The position numbers were made by a program, and so were the translations under genes. The notes under the pieces are model-generated. The model did not search any database and was not told the DNA's origin. It saw only the letters and a program-made list of their open reading frames with translations. 64,000 nt of DNA from Dryomyza anilis. Taxonomy: Eukaryota; Arthropoda; Insecta; Diptera; Dryomyzidae. This document shows positions 10,278-23,368 of this stretch, piece after piece (the stretch's first letter is position 1; each line of letters starts with the position of its first letter). Location: positions 37,721,963 through 37,785,962 of the forward strand of contig OX638133.1 of NCBI GenBank assembly GCA_951804985.1. Direction: 5' to 3'.

Positions 10278-12137
10278 TTTTAAATATTTGTGAAGAAGAC
10301 AGTAACAAGTATTACTAAAGATTAAAAAATTATGAAAATTATTTTTTTTTTTGGACATTGAATCTGTCTTTATAATATTTTAATGCTATTTATATTATAT
10401 AAAATATTATTTCATTAGATTTTTTATTATATATGTTTTAAAAAGATTTTTCTCTATTTTTTTTTGCAAATATAAACAGAAAATAATATTTGTCGCATGT
10501 CCTTTTTATACTGATTTCCCGTCTTTCCGTGGCAAAATCGTTCGTCAGCGATTTAATAATATCTTTTGTTCTGACTCAGGTGTGAGTGAGCCATATCTAG
10601 ATCTAGCATGATGTGCTGCGGGTCAATTTCATGTACTGCTCTTGCACGATGCACGACGAGCAAAACACAAATAGCTGCCACATCAGCATCAGCTCTATTT
10701 AGGAATTTATATTGCATCAAAACTATCATTGATAAAATCATAACTGCATTGATATACACGCCGGTGGCCAAATGTGGGCTCAACAGCAGATGGAATCACA
10801 ATATTATGGGAATTTGGCATAGTTTCTTTTATGTGCAATTTTAGAAACGACATATTTAGATGCGACATGTTTTCAATCAGATTGACAGAAACCAATTACG
10901 ATAGTAGCCAGCCGACAGTATGCCACATGATGTTACTGATGACGCACAGTGTGCCCAAACGCTCTTAAATCTGGTGAAATTCAGTATTTTCGGAACTACT
11001 GAACCAATTTTAAAAATTTAAAAAGTTTTATACAGAGAAAACTTGAGAGATTTAATGGTTATGGAGATAAAAATTAGTAAAGTTGAGATTTTTTTCATGA
11101 AATTTTTTTTAAAAATTGCAAAAAATCCAAAAGTTATCCGAAGTTATTAAAATTTGTTTGTTTATGAAAAGCTTACATTGAGATCTAATGAAAATATGTT
11201 TACATGAGAAAATATCTTGATTAGTTTTAAAGATATAGACTAGAATATGATTTTTTTTTTAAATTTTTGAAGACTTTACTTTACATATTTATACATAAGT
11301 TGTACATTTTATCATGAAATCTGAATATTTGCATCGCAATTTTATAAACAATTAACACGTAAATCATAAACTGAGAACTATTTTTAAATATCTCAAGTGG
11401 TTTAGTAAATATAAAATTGTAAATTCGATTTTTTATTTTCCATTTTTTATTTTTTTTTGGAAAATTGGACTTTTACGCAAATCTCCGTAATTATTTTATT
11501 TCTTCAGTAACATGTACTTTTGTTACTTTTTTTGATAGATAACATTACTGGGAATCTTTCAAATGATAAAACTTATCCAAAATATATTTAACCAATCTGG
11601 CAACACTGGTCAAATTTCAAGTTTAAATTTTTTTTTTTTGCTTTGACTCCCTGCAAAAGTTTTCAAAGTCAAACTTAAGTAAGCAGATTTAAGGACGTGT
11701 TATTTCTACTTATTTTTGACCCTCACTTATTTTTTGCCCATCGTAGTATATGTGCAGGACAACATTATTTCCGAAAATACAAATTTTTTAAAAGGACTTG
11801 TCATAAAACCGTTATATCTACCCGTATGAAGTATATATTCCCAAATTATAATTTTGAAGTAAATGAAATTAGTATATATTTGGTAAAAGTTTCATGATGA
11901 TAGCTTTAACATAGCGTTAGATATATTCAATCAAATTCAATGTTGGTTTTTCTTAATTTCCCATACGAAATACAAGATTGTCTTCACCAGAATCCATCTG
12001 ACAATGGCATCTGACGGTCAAAAATCTGTAACTTTTGATCGGATTGAGCTATTAACATAGGCATTTTAGTTTCTGAAGGAAGATGACTGGGGCTACAAAT
12101 AAATGAAAAAAATACCTGAACCCATTTTAAACCTTTT
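10278..12137. other. Non-coding DNA with a GC-richer, possibly once-coding block
   Basis: At about 10555-10970 the base composition rises. Minus-strand frames there give protein-like stretches (for example residues RADADVAAICVLLVVHRARA), but these move between frames, have no clear start or splice pattern and match no family I know. The remainder to 12137 is AT-rich with poly-T runs and shows no feature. Confidence 0.4.
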
Positions 12138-12282
12138 TATACCCTACACTAAGAGTGAAACGGTATATTCAGTTTGGTACGCCGTTTGTAACACCCAGAA
12201 GGAAGCATCTCCGGTATGGAAAAGTATATATATTCTTGATCAGCATGACCTCCTGAGTCGATTTAGCGATGTCCGTGTGTCC

Positions 12283-12316
<34 letters not shown>

Positions 12317-12695
12317 TGAAATCCCTACTACTTTTAAATTGAAGAGCTAGATAAAAATTGAAGAGCTAGATAAATGAAACTTATAACTTAGATTACTAAT
12401 ATACCTACGCTGTATGTGCGAAAAAATTGGCAAGATCGGTCCATTGTGACCTATGATCCGACCACTTATGTTCAAATACCTCATATAAAATGTACATATA
12501 AAGATCAATTTTTATGTATACGTGCTTAGGTAAACTTTTTTGGTCAAATATATATTGACATCATGCTCAAATACATGATAATAATGTTTTCCGGCGAAAA
12601 GACTTGTGGTTCACAAAAAAAAATCGAAATTCGGTACACCTACCCATTTGTAAATATGGGTATCAAATGAATGGAAATTCTTCAGCGATTGAATG
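12138..12695 (+). mobile_element. DINE-1/mini-me-like element (family 2), 3' truncated
   Basis: It starts TATACCCTACACT...GTATA, continues GTAACACCCAGAAGGAAGC, TATATATTCTTGATCAGCA and CGATTTAGCGATGTCCG, then a (GTCT)n tract at about 12283-12315. The body matches the minus-strand copies at 49548-50192 and 59361-60096 up to AAATTCTTCAGCG. The right third is missing. Confidence 0.82.
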
Positions 12696-14505
12696 TGACA
12701 TGCATGCGACAGTGTGTCGCGTGGACATGGAAAATTTAAAATTTTCAATTTAAAAAAAAAATCGGTTCCGGCGGATCGTGGCGTGATAGTTTGTAAAGAG
12801 AATTTACTTGGAATGATTTAAAGTTTCAAAAACAGAAAAGAAAGTTTTGCCTAACCAAAGTCAACATATAAAATAAAAACACTGAAAATAACTGAAATCA
12901 CTGAGGTCAATTTTTTATTTTAAAAAATCGGTTTCGGCGGGTCGTGTCGGGTATAGTTCGTAATGATTTGAAATTTAAAAAACAGAAAAGAAAATATTGG
13001 CTGCTATAGTTTTATTTTTATAATATTTATAACTTATCAGTCTAAAATACAAAAATTTAGAGATATCTATAACATATTTTGAGATACAATACTTTGAACA
13101 TAGGTGAAATACATACAAAATATATTAAAAAAAAACTCTGTGTTTAGCCAGCAATTACAAATACACCTGTAATTTCTTAATCCTAATAATTTGGTTTTCA
13201 AGGTTCCTGACAATTATCCACAAAATGTCGTTTTTCATTTTATAATCGGTGCGACCGATTTTTTTTTTGATTTTGGCCGCGGTAGCTATCTCTCAGACCA
13301 CTGTGCGACGATAATGATGACGTTGTATGTGAATTTTGTGGAAAATCAGGCTGCCGAAAGCTAACATGTCAAAGAAAATGGAAATTATTAGCAGAATCCT
13401 ATCTCTGCTATTGATCGGTATAAATTAAATACTGTCGATTTTTCTTTAAAGATAGAGCCAGTTCCAATTATGACTTTCTCTACATACTCAATATCAAAAG
13501 TATGAAAAATAACACCTAAGTAATTTAAGTTTTATTTTATTTGCACAGAAAAAAATAGCAAATATACAAAAAGGTACATCAACACTATTAAATTTTTGCT
13601 AAAACTGCGCCGACTAAATTATTAATTGTATTAGCGTACACATTCTTCATATTAGCAATCGCATTTGCTGGCAAAAGCTGTGTGTATTCGCTAACCGCGT
13701 TGATGTTATAGCAGTGCGTGGTGTGTGTACGTTAGGGGTATGACTTTTTTGTTACCTTATTCTTACTTGGTATCATAGGATAAGAATACGGAAAAATAAT
13801 GAAAATAATTAATTTTGATTGTTTTATGACAAAAATATACCACAGAACGAACATATTCTGAAATAAAAAGTATATATAGGACATTCCATGTCTGACGGCC
13901 ACCTAAATTTTTAAATGTTGTTGATTTGGTTCAAACTTTGTTTGTGATTAGTACCTATGAGTCTTATAATTTGTGCAAAATGTTAGACCTCTTGATGATC
14001 CGGTTACCGAATACCAAAAGTCTATAAATTCATTGATGTTCACAAATTAATTGATTTTTCATTAATTACATAGTAAGAGTTAGCCGGCCTCAGCAGTCCA
14101 GAGGTAGCGCGCTGGACTTGCATTCTGAATTTAAAAAACCTTTAAGTTATTACGCTGAAATTGATTATATTTAATTTACCGCATTTAAAAATACTCACTA
14201 CATCAATAGATAAAGAGTTTTAGCCGATGAAAAAACACGAAAAACCATAAAAATGGAGAAATTGATGTCGTTCCGTTCCATTAAATTTTACTTAAATTTT
14301 TCCAAGAGTGACGAAAAATTAGTTTAGTGTCACTTTCTGTATTTCAAAACAAAAGACTATTAGACGAAAATTACGTAATTTTAAATAAATTTCAAAGTTT
14401 TCAAAGTCAAGTAACATAAAAATAAAATGTGTGACGATAACATGACGATGAAATTTCGAAATCTACAAAAAAAAAATATTTTTTTATCGAAAGTATAGAT
14501 TTAAG
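12696..14505. other. AT-rich non-coding DNA with fragments of dispersed repeats
   Basis: The segment at 13548-13640 starts CACAGAAAAAAATAGC and shares TTTTGCTAAAACTGCG with the palindromic MITE at 28973-29280. A tRNA-like scrap at about 14090-14130 (GTCCAGAGGTAGCGCGC) looks like the head of a SINE but is not followed by a B box. About 14160-14235 repeats an arm of the 3205-3553 foldback. No gene is seen. Confidence 0.5.
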
Positions 14506-15610
14506 TAGAGTTGGACATGTGAGCGTGATAACGCGTGATTGTGATTGAATACTAATTTTGCTCACGTGATTATGAGTGAGTGTGAGTAGACCTAAAAATA
14601 CCGTGAGTGAGTGTGCGTGAGTACAATTTTTTCGTGAGTGAGTGAGTGTGCGTGAGTCGAATATTTCATAAAATATTTTTTTTTTTAATTTTTTGCGATT
14701 TTTCAATAATTTTGCTGAATTATAGAACAAGTAGGACCACCTCTTGAACTCAGAAGGCTTCAGGAAAGCGACTGCTCACTTTTCAGAACAATAATAAATC
14801 AAACATTTTCTAACGACCGTTAGAATAGGTTTCAAGGTTCCAGTCAACAATTGATCTGACCCCTGCAAACCAGACGTATTCAGTATGGGCTAGTCAATTT
14901 TTGTGGGGTCATGTCAATAGTTTTGAAAAAGGTGAATTTTCAATTTCAACTATACATGATAACTCTGTATTGACTTCCTTTTGTTTATTAAGTGTAATTT
15001 GTTCCAGGGGTTCGTGTGGGGGTCCCGTTGTTATTCGAGTTATAAATGTAGTAACCAAAAAAATCGCTTCAAAAATAGTTTTTCCCAAAGTTTTTCATCC
15101 CTGGTTAATTCTACTCCGGACTATTTTTTTTTTATTGATAATTCTTTTCGACAGATAATTTTTCCAGAGTCAATTCTCAAAGATTTTACACGAATTGTTC
15201 AACGGAGAATTATTCTTCGAGGCAATTTTTATATGAAAAGCACATCGAAGGTCTTTCACATTTCCATCTCCGTTAAAAATTGAAATATATTTTTTTAAAA
15301 TCCATAACATCATTATTGGGTTTTAAAGATGTAGGTTGTATTGGAGGTGGCACGTTCGGTCGACCAATCTCACCAACATTACAAATGAAATATGTATTTT
15401 TATGCATTCTGAAAACAATAGCAAAAAAACGAGATTTAGCGTGATTCACGTGCTCACGCGTGATTGTGATTGAATCTTAATTTTACTCACATGATTGTGA
15501 GTGAGTGTGAGTAGAGCAAAAAAGGCCGTGAGTGAGTGTGCGTGATTAGAAAAAATCTTTCGTGAATGTGAGTGAGTGTGAGTCAAAACTCATTCACGTG
15601 CCCATCTCTA
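14506..15610. mobile_element. Non-autonomous hAT element with perfect 8-bp target duplication
   Basis: The ends are TAGAGTTGG and CCATCTCTA. The flanking 8-mers are identical: GATTTAAG at 14498-14505 and 15611-15618. TAGAGNTGG-type termini with an 8-bp duplication identify the hAT superfamily. Both ends carry clusters of GTGAGTGTGA-type repeats, and a block of about 140 bp (containing CGCGTGATTGTGATTGAAT) occurs in the same orientation near each end. The interior has no transposase frame. Confidence 0.88.
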
Positions 15611-17367
15611 GATTTAAGCATCAAAAGATTTAAACATCTCTAGTTTGAATACACAGCGCAACAAAAAAATACTATATTGGGATATGATAACGGTTTTGGG
15701 GTAATAGGACCGCAGATTTCGAATATGAATTCCGTTTTACTCCATCACCACTGGTTTACTCACAATTTGCAGTCAAATATGAAAAATTAGTGTGTTTGAA
15801 GACAGACTAAAAATATTTTAATTATTAAAATATACAGGTTTGGTGACTTCATCAAAGTTATTTATCATGTAGAGGCCCCAACGCTTTTCTGTAATCCTCG
15901 TTTTTTCGAAATTTAACACTACTAATTACAAATTTTGACAAACCGTCTGATCACTTGAAAAAACTATTATACTCTCTTTGGCAAATATGATCCTCATAAA
16001 AAAATGAGGGGTGGTGTCCCCAAATAACATCATCAACCTAAGTGCACCGATTAAACAGTATAATTAAAAGCAATAAAATTTGTATTTTGTTTATCACGTA
16101 GCAAGTTTATTTGACAACAAATTTCGCAAGCTGAAATGAAACAAAAATTGATTATTTTTACGTTAACGGAATAGTTTATTTCTCTCAGATATTTAGATTC
16201 AGATATATACGATTTCAAATGAATTTTTTCTGGAAATGGCCATGTGTGATACAATGCACCAATATATAAAATAAAATCTTTCATCATAATTTGAGACTAT
16301 ACATTTAAATTGAGTCTAAAAATAGAAAGTTTTAAACATTTTTAATTAGGTTATTATTAACCCTAAAAACGTATGACGAATTAAAAAAAAGAATCGCTCA
16401 CTAACAAAAATTTTACTTCGAAACATATTGTAATTCCTTAAATTACTGAGTCTTTCATAATCAGTTTTAATCCTTACGTTCTTTCCCAACAATAACCATT
16501 CTGGTCATGTCTCGAATAATGTCCTTCTCTGTCTGTTCGGGAAGTTCATTTGTAAGTTTTCTCTATTTATCTAACTTAAGCAGAGACCACTAGCCATGAA
16601 GTTTGCTTCCACTCATTTATAAGTTGCAAGTTTTTATTTGCGTCATTAAATAAAAAATAAAACAATAAAAAGAAATAAGCTGATGGATGTGGCAGATGTT
16701 GCAGCAAAACTAACTTCTGGTTTTATGATTTAAGTTTTATTTTTATTTTCTAAATAAAATAACTCAGCACCGAACTGTGCGTCAAAGTTCTATTAAATTC
16801 TGTTTAACCTCGAATGATAAATATAATTATTCTTAAATAAATAATAACATTTTTTGTCTTTAATTATTTTAAATATATTTCAATTGTATCATAAAAATGT
16901 AAAAACTATTCTTATTGCCTTGAACATAATGCATGAAAGTATTCCAGAAAATTCTTTATTTTATCCTAATAATTGCTGTGTAATTAAATATTTTCAAATA
17001 CTACGCATTTGCCACATATGCGTTCCGTTTGCATTCAGAAATCATGAGGCCAGCTGCTGCGATGTGGACACAATTGCATTTTAATTAGTGCCACCAACGA
17101 CCACATTCCAGTGTTGGCGAATGACTTTCAGAATGTGTTGACCAAATCGTAATAAAATGAAACTCTTTTGGAAAACTTTTTTTCAGGTATAATATGAAAT
17201 AAGCAAGGGCTCGTATCTTTTTACCATGTAATTTTTTGTTTGAAATATGATCGTAATACATAATTTTAAGATCGCAACGTAGCTGTTATATCGTCATATT
17301 GTGATTACTGAGATATAGTCATACATTTTTTTGTAAAGTGCTAACTACCAATTTTAAAAACTACGAA
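15611..17367. other. AT-rich non-coding DNA
   Basis: No gene, RNA or shared repeat is recognised. Frames in this stretch are short and lack start context or domain patterns. Confidence 0.55.
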
Positions 17368-18500
17368 ATAATATCGTCACTGCCCTAGTAGAAATTTTGG
17401 TAGGGCCATGGTCATGAAGTGATCATGTCATTATTTGAGATGATCGGGATATGACGAGGCCCATAATGTCCTTGTATCGCAGAGTCCTGATCATGTATTG
17501 ACCTCAGGCCATGATCATGTACTGATCGGGCAATTCCCCATTTTAATATTTACCCGACAATTGCCTTGTCTGAGCCCGAGCATAATAGGGTTTCTCTCAT
17601 TAATCTCGATCATTGACTGATGCTAATTACGTTATGAGGAACAAGAAAAGTAGCTATGATCGGAAACATTGACTGTTTAGATAATGTAAACCCTGCTATG
17701 GTAAGCATGATAAGGGCATGGAAAGGCAATGATCATATTTTCTCTAATAGGTCTTACCCAACGAAAACCCGATCATTTCCCGATGGCGCATCGGGTAAAT
17801 TTCTACTAGGGTGTCGTGCCAAAGGTACGAATGTGAATATTTAAAAATAATGGGATATCAAATTTTAAAGTTTGAAGTGCTTTAAAAATTAGTAAAATTA
17901 TTTTTTTTTTTCAAATTTTTTTGTAATTTTTATTTATTCATCAATTGTTATAACGTATATAAAATATCTATGGTTTTGGGCAACTTACTGAATTATAAAT
18001 ACGGATTTTGTGTGGCTATATCCTGACCAAAAGGCATTTTTTTTATTTTTTGTGCTATAACTCTTTATTTGCCCAAGATAAAATAGTAATGTAAAGGCAT
18101 TAATTGTTTGTTTTCAAAGCACATATAATTTGACATCATTATTTAAAAATAATTTGCTAAACATTTTTCATGCAAATGATAAAAATTAAAAAAAAAAAAC
18201 ATTTTAAAATAATGATGATGATCAATAGGTGCTATAAAAACAAACCATTAATGCCTTTACACTACCGTTTTATCATATACCAATAAAAAGTTATAGCAAA
18301 AAAACGAAAAAATTCGCCCTTTTGGCATAACACGATTTTCAATTTTTCGAATTCAACCTTTTGGTTTTGTCTTTTGTGCCTAGAAATATCCAAAAAATAC
18401 ATACGATTTTGGCACAGTATACTTGAGGAAAAACTACATTCAAAAATGTAAAAAAAACGCAAATGTCAAAAATTACTTATTTGGCATGATAGTGACGATA
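17368..18500. repeat. Foldback element containing a nested CCCTAG MITE
   Basis: The outer ends are inverted (ATATCGTCACTG... and ...ATAGTGACGATAT). A second pair of inner arms at about 18050-18110 and 18240-18300 is complementary (TAATGTAAAGGCATTAAT against ATTAATGCCTTTACAC). The CCCTAG-ended element 17383-17811 sits in the left arm. Confidence 0.65.
17383..17811. mobile_element. Intact CCCTAG-ended inverted-repeat MITE
   Basis: The ends CCCTAGTAGAAATTT and AAATTTCTACTAGGG are a perfect 15-bp inverted repeat. The 429-bp body holds no transposase. This copy shows what the interrupted element at 1052-3022 looked like before its insertion. Alignment with the opposite arm of the surrounding foldback suggests a short target duplication, perhaps TG, but this is not certain. 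Confidence 0.85.
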
Positions 18501-21500
18501 TATTAAAATTACTGTTTACTGATAAATTGTCAATAATTCATTCTGAGAAAATGGTCCAACAAGAAATAGTACAAAAAAAAAAAAATTGACCATATCACGT
18601 TAATTTTTAAAAAATATTTGCAAAGATCTGCTGAGTTACAAAGACTAGTTTTGTCTTAAATAATTTACTACTAAAATATCTTCATTATAGAATAATTATG
18701 GAACGAAACCCGATTGAGGTTTGATGTTTCGGTTTTAATATTAAATATCTTGGATAAAACAAAATTAGTTATATCGATTTTAACCAATTTGATCGGTTAT
18801 GGTTTCATTCTCTAATAAAAAAAAAATTGTGCATAAATATACAAATATTTTTATTAAAAGTAATTTTATATTAATTCATTTTTCAACACTATTTGCTAAC
18901 TTAATTCGACCACACAGTTTTACTAATTGTGACCTTACAAAATGCACTAGCAAACAATTTGAAATAGCAAAAACCATAGTAGAAATTGTGATAGGTACAT
19001 GTTCTCCAACACACAGAAAATACTGATTTGTTGCAGCAACCAACTAAATTGCCCTACCGAATATTTGGCTGGAGCCACTTGCTGATTAGCAGGTTGTAAC
19101 AACCTCCTACTCAGCAAGTATGAGGTTGTACCAGCATCCAAGTCAGCAAGCATGCCAAGTCAGCAAGCAAACCTCCAATTTGAATTTTATTTTAAAATTT
19201 TTTTTCTTTTATATATAAAACATATTTATGTAAAGTTGTCTATATGTATTTTAGATGCGTAAATATGTCACGTATACCATTTCAAAAAATATATTTATTT
19301 ATTCCTGTTCCTGAAAAACATTTAATATTTTGTTTCATCATAATTAAACAAAATATAAAACTATTTCTAATGCCACATACGGTCACATATTTTTATTATA
19401 TTTCACTGGTAATTTGTATTGAATACATTTATAATTTTATTAACATTCATATATTTATTTAGCATTTTTACTTAATTAGTGAATTTCGTATTGTTTCGCG
19501 ATTGTGAAAATGTTTGACGTTTATTTATTTCTGCATGTATCTATAATTGTTTGCAAGAAACTGGCAACCGAACCACTGTTAGACATGAGGAGCCGTTTGT
19601 CATTTATTTTTTTTTTAATCCAATAACGTACTCAGTTGCCTTAACAATTGCACAAACGTCAAATTTTGACAGAATGAAAATTTATGAGGTTACGACAACC
19701 GAACGTGCAGTTGCGCGGACTAAAATTTCGGTTAGAGTACGTTCATTTAGAAACGTTAGTGCCATTAACCTCAAGCCAAAAGAGGATTTTTCTGTATGAA
19801 CAGATCGTATCGTTATTTTAAATAATCAGGCTGACGAGGCACCATAAATTTATTTTAACACATTTACCTAATCGGGTATTTTTCCCGGTCCGTAATTAGG
19901 TTCTGGTCGTATTATGTTCCTAATCAAACCTGATAAAAACACTATTAATATATAATCTATACATATACCCTAATAGCACGTAACATCTGACTTTGTTAGC
20001 AAAAGATACTATTTTACATATATGTTTTTTAAATTTTTAAAAAGGGAGTTATTGAGATAATTCTATTTTAATAATATTATGATTATTATTTACCTATGGT
20101 CACCCTAATATTAAAAATTTTAATACTTCCACTTTTGCTCATTTTTATAACCTTTACGAGGCCGTTTAAATCAGTAAGTTAGTTAGTAAGTTAACCAATT
20201 CCTAAGTTACAGTAAGTTAAGTTAGCGCAACTTTGTGCTTTTTTGTGAGTTTTTCATATTTCAAGGACTCATATCTCTAAAACTACTTCAGTTAGGAAAC
20301 TGAAATTTTGCGTTTTTCTTAAGTTTAAGTTATAAAACCATCATACAAAATTTCATTAATTTCTGAGATGGTGCTGCCAAAATTTAAAAATGTTCAGTTG
20401 ATTTGACGTGGAATAACCCATATCTTAAATACGAACGTAGACAATATCTACATTATTTTGTATTGGCCAAATGATATCTACGAATTTATTTCTTTATTGA
20501 ACCTATATTGGAACTATTATTTTCATTTTGGTTTTTTTTATTTCAAATCGGCATTTTTTACAAAAATTAAAACGAAGTCAGTTATATTAAGTACAAAATT
20601 AAACCACAATCCACAACATTTTAGGAACAATAATAATTAATATCAAAAATCATTGCACCATATTTTCTATTCAAATATGCTTCTGTTTCTTTATATCTCA
20701 TATCAGTTAATATCCATAACAAGTACAGACACTGTCATGTAACCACTTGTCAATGTTTTAGTGTGTAGTGGTTTTGGGGCAATAATTCATTAACATCTTG
20801 ATTGACAAAATAGTATAGATCTTTCAATGTGGAATCTACACACAGAAAATAAAATTGTTTCTTATATTCATTATTCCTGTTTGGTATAAATATCGAGAAA
20901 ATCGAGAAATAACGTTCGACAAAATATATCCAAATCTCAAAAAATTTATTTACTTTTTTTACCTTATTGATTATCTCAAAAACATTAAATGTAGAAATAT
21001 TTTCAAGTTCCTTTAAAAAGGTGATTTTACTTTTTAAAATATTTCTGAAAAAAACTAAAACTCACTTTTAGAAAACAATGATCATTTAAGACGTTTTAAT
21101 ATTTTTTGTTTAAATTTTAGAAATGACGAAGAAAAGCCATTGATTTTAAAAAATCTGCCATTATCTATTGTTTTTATATAATAAAAATAATAACATTTTT
21201 CATGTGGCATTTTTTTAGAAAAAAAACGATAATGAATTCGTTAATTAAATCTGGTATTTTTTTTTTAAATAGGTATGTACATCATGGAACCCAGAGCCAT
21301 TTAGATCTTTGGAACTGGATCCGTTATTAAAAAATGTGTAGAACTGGAACCAGAACCTAAATAAATATTTTAGTTTGGAAGGGGAATCGCTATTTTATAA
21401 AATCTTGGAACCAGAACTAGCGCCAAAGAGTTTTATTCCCTGATTTAAACTTTTCTTAAAAACTGTTTTCCAAAAAACTATTTTTGGAAGATTTTTCAGC

Positions 21501-21699
21501 ATTTCTGATCTAATAATAAATAAGACAATGATTTATGGTTATGTTGAGCATAGCTCAAGCTAACGACTGGTTTTCATCGGTTCTCATATTTAAAATATGC
21601 CCTATCAACACAGTTTCCGTCAATATTTATAAAATTTTAAAATTCTTACAAATTTTACAAATAAATTATTGAAAAATAGCAGTTTTATACGAATTATTT
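18501..21699. other. AT-rich non-coding DNA with minor repeats
   Basis: At 19055-19180 a CAGCAAGTATGAGG-type motif recurs with TCAGCAAGCA units. At 20170-20225 there are GTTAGTAAGTTA-type repeats. At 20838 a CACAGAAAATAAA motif resembles a MITE end without a clear partner. The GGAACC dispersed repeat occupies 21279-21450. No gene is supported. Confidence 0.5.
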
Positions 21700-22484
21700 A
21701 TAAAAAGCTACGTTCACTCTAAATAATTTCTAGGACATATTACGAAATATTTTTTTGGAATTTTTAATTTCGTAAAGTAAACGAATTATTCGTAGAATAT
21801 ACGAAATATTTGTAATTTCTATATTTTTCCAAATTGTTTTTTAAGAATGATTCATATATTGTACGAACCAATATTCGTATAATTAATACAAAATTACAAC
21901 TATTTAAAGTTAATACAAAATTACGAATATTTAAAATTAATACAAAATTACGAATATTTCGTTTAAATTATAAAACTTTAGTTGTTTAGTATTTTTTTAT
22001 AATTTTTGTACGAATAAATAACATATTTTATTAATGAGTTTTAGATTTTACGTGTACGTAAATTACTAAACTCTCGTAAATATTGAGGCTATAAGTAGAA
22101 TTTTACGAAACATTCGTGTTTTTTACGAATCATTAGTAAAAACTGAAATCAGTTGCGTCAAATAGCAACTTGGAGCTGCATTTTATTTTAATTGGTATCG
22201 CAGTCGCAAATAGATAGTTATAAATACAAAAAGGTTTAAAATGTGTTCTGTGTTAGTTCTGTATGTGTCAAAAGTATCATATTTCTTATTTTTCATATTT
22301 TTATGAATAGTCATTGTCATCGTCAGTTTTTTTTTTTTTTAAAAGAATTCGTGTATTTTACGAAAGATTCGTAAAATGTTTCATATGTTTCTTAAATGTC
22401 CGAATGCCATTGTCAAAAGTACGAATACTATGGTAAAATGTATGAATATATTCATAAAAAGGTACACAAATCTATATTTATCTA
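21700..22484. repeat. AT-rich block built of TTTACGAAT / ATTCGTAAA motifs
   Basis: Many copies of TACGAATATT, TTACGAAAC and their complements lie in both orientations. The same motif resumes at about 24160-24245, so the Helitron sequences between appear to be inserted into this block. The family is unidentified. Confidence 0.55.
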
Positions 22485-22780
22485 TCTATATATATATATA
22501 AAACTCTTGGTCCGTCTGTCGGTCTGTCTGTCTGTCTGTTTGTTCCAGCATCACGTCTAAACCGCTGAACCGATTTAACTGAAATTTTGTAACAGGATAG
22601 TATGGAGTCCGGAGGGTGTCATAGGCTATATATGGGCGCGATTGGACAAAGGAGGGTATCTCCCATACAACCTAAACATTCCAAACGACATAACTCAGCA
22701 CAAACGCAAGCTAAAAAATGAAACAAAAAACTGAAATACAAAAAAAAATATACAAAAGCAACCACACCACATTAAAACTC

Positions 22781-23032
22781 GCCACAATGAAACTCACCAC
22801 ACTAAAATTCACCACACTAAAATTCACCACACTAAAATTCACCAACCACACTAAAACTTACCACACTAAAACTCACCACAATAAAATTCTTTCAATGTGG
22901 TGAATTTTATTCACCACACTAAAACTCACCACACTAAAACTCACCACACTAAAATTTACCACACTAAAATTCACCTCACCTAAACTCACCACACTGAAAC
23001 TCACCACATTAAAACTCACCACACTAAAATTT
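22781..23032 (+). repeat. Minisatellite, unit CACCACACTAAAACT (about 15 bp)
   Basis: More than a dozen diverged units are interrupted once near 22885-22905. The same unit in reverse complement occurs in the Helitrons at 6388-7351 and 43675-47473, so it belongs to the transposon rather than the locus. Confidence 0.9.
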
Positions 23033-23037
23033 CTACT

Positions 23038-23165
23038 GTGAAAAACTCTACGGGGAAGAATTCTACGGGAAAGAATTCTACGGGGAAGAATTCTACCGGG
23101 AAGAATTCTACCAGGAAGAATTCTACGGGAAAGCGTTCTATGGGGAAGAATTTTACGGGGCAGTC
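23038..23165 (+). repeat. Minisatellite, unit GGGAAGAATTCTACG (15 bp)
   Basis: Eight or so units follow directly on the previous array, each carrying an EcoRI-like GAATTC. The unit length is a multiple of three and lacks stops, which explains the repetitive open frame here. Confidence 0.9.
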
Positions 23166-23368
23166 TGAGAAAAAATTGTCTTTGAGAAAAGTTGTTTTGG
23201 CGGAGAATTATTATTTGGCTACTACATTTATAAAACCAATAAAAAAACTTTCACAGCCAAGCACGAGCCCCTGATATAAATAATAAAAATGTTTTTTATA
23301 TTAATAAAATCGCACCATATCTTTTAATTCACAAAATCTTGGCACGAGTCGTGCACGGGTCCAGCTAG

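Larger units (their letters stand above)
22485..23368 (+). mobile_element. Non-autonomous Helitron, intact ends
   Basis: The 5' end is TCTATATATATATATA preceded by A. The 3' end has the palindrome GCACGAGTCGTGC (23342-23354), ten bases (ACGGGTCCAG), then CTAG followed by T. The interior has GTCTGTC microsatellite, the phrase CCAGCATCACGTCTAAACC, then two minisatellites. No Rep/helicase frame is present. This is the best-preserved Helitron in the window. Confidence 0.92.

Noticed and set aside
14407..14730. 107-residue minus frame with HTHAHSLT-type residues
   Set aside because: It crosses the border of the hAT element and reads the GTGAGTGTGA subterminal repeats backwards.
22718..23274. Repeat-protein genes in the TTLKFT and KNSTG frames
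   Set aside because: They are translations of 15-bp minisatellites inside a non-autonomous Helitron.
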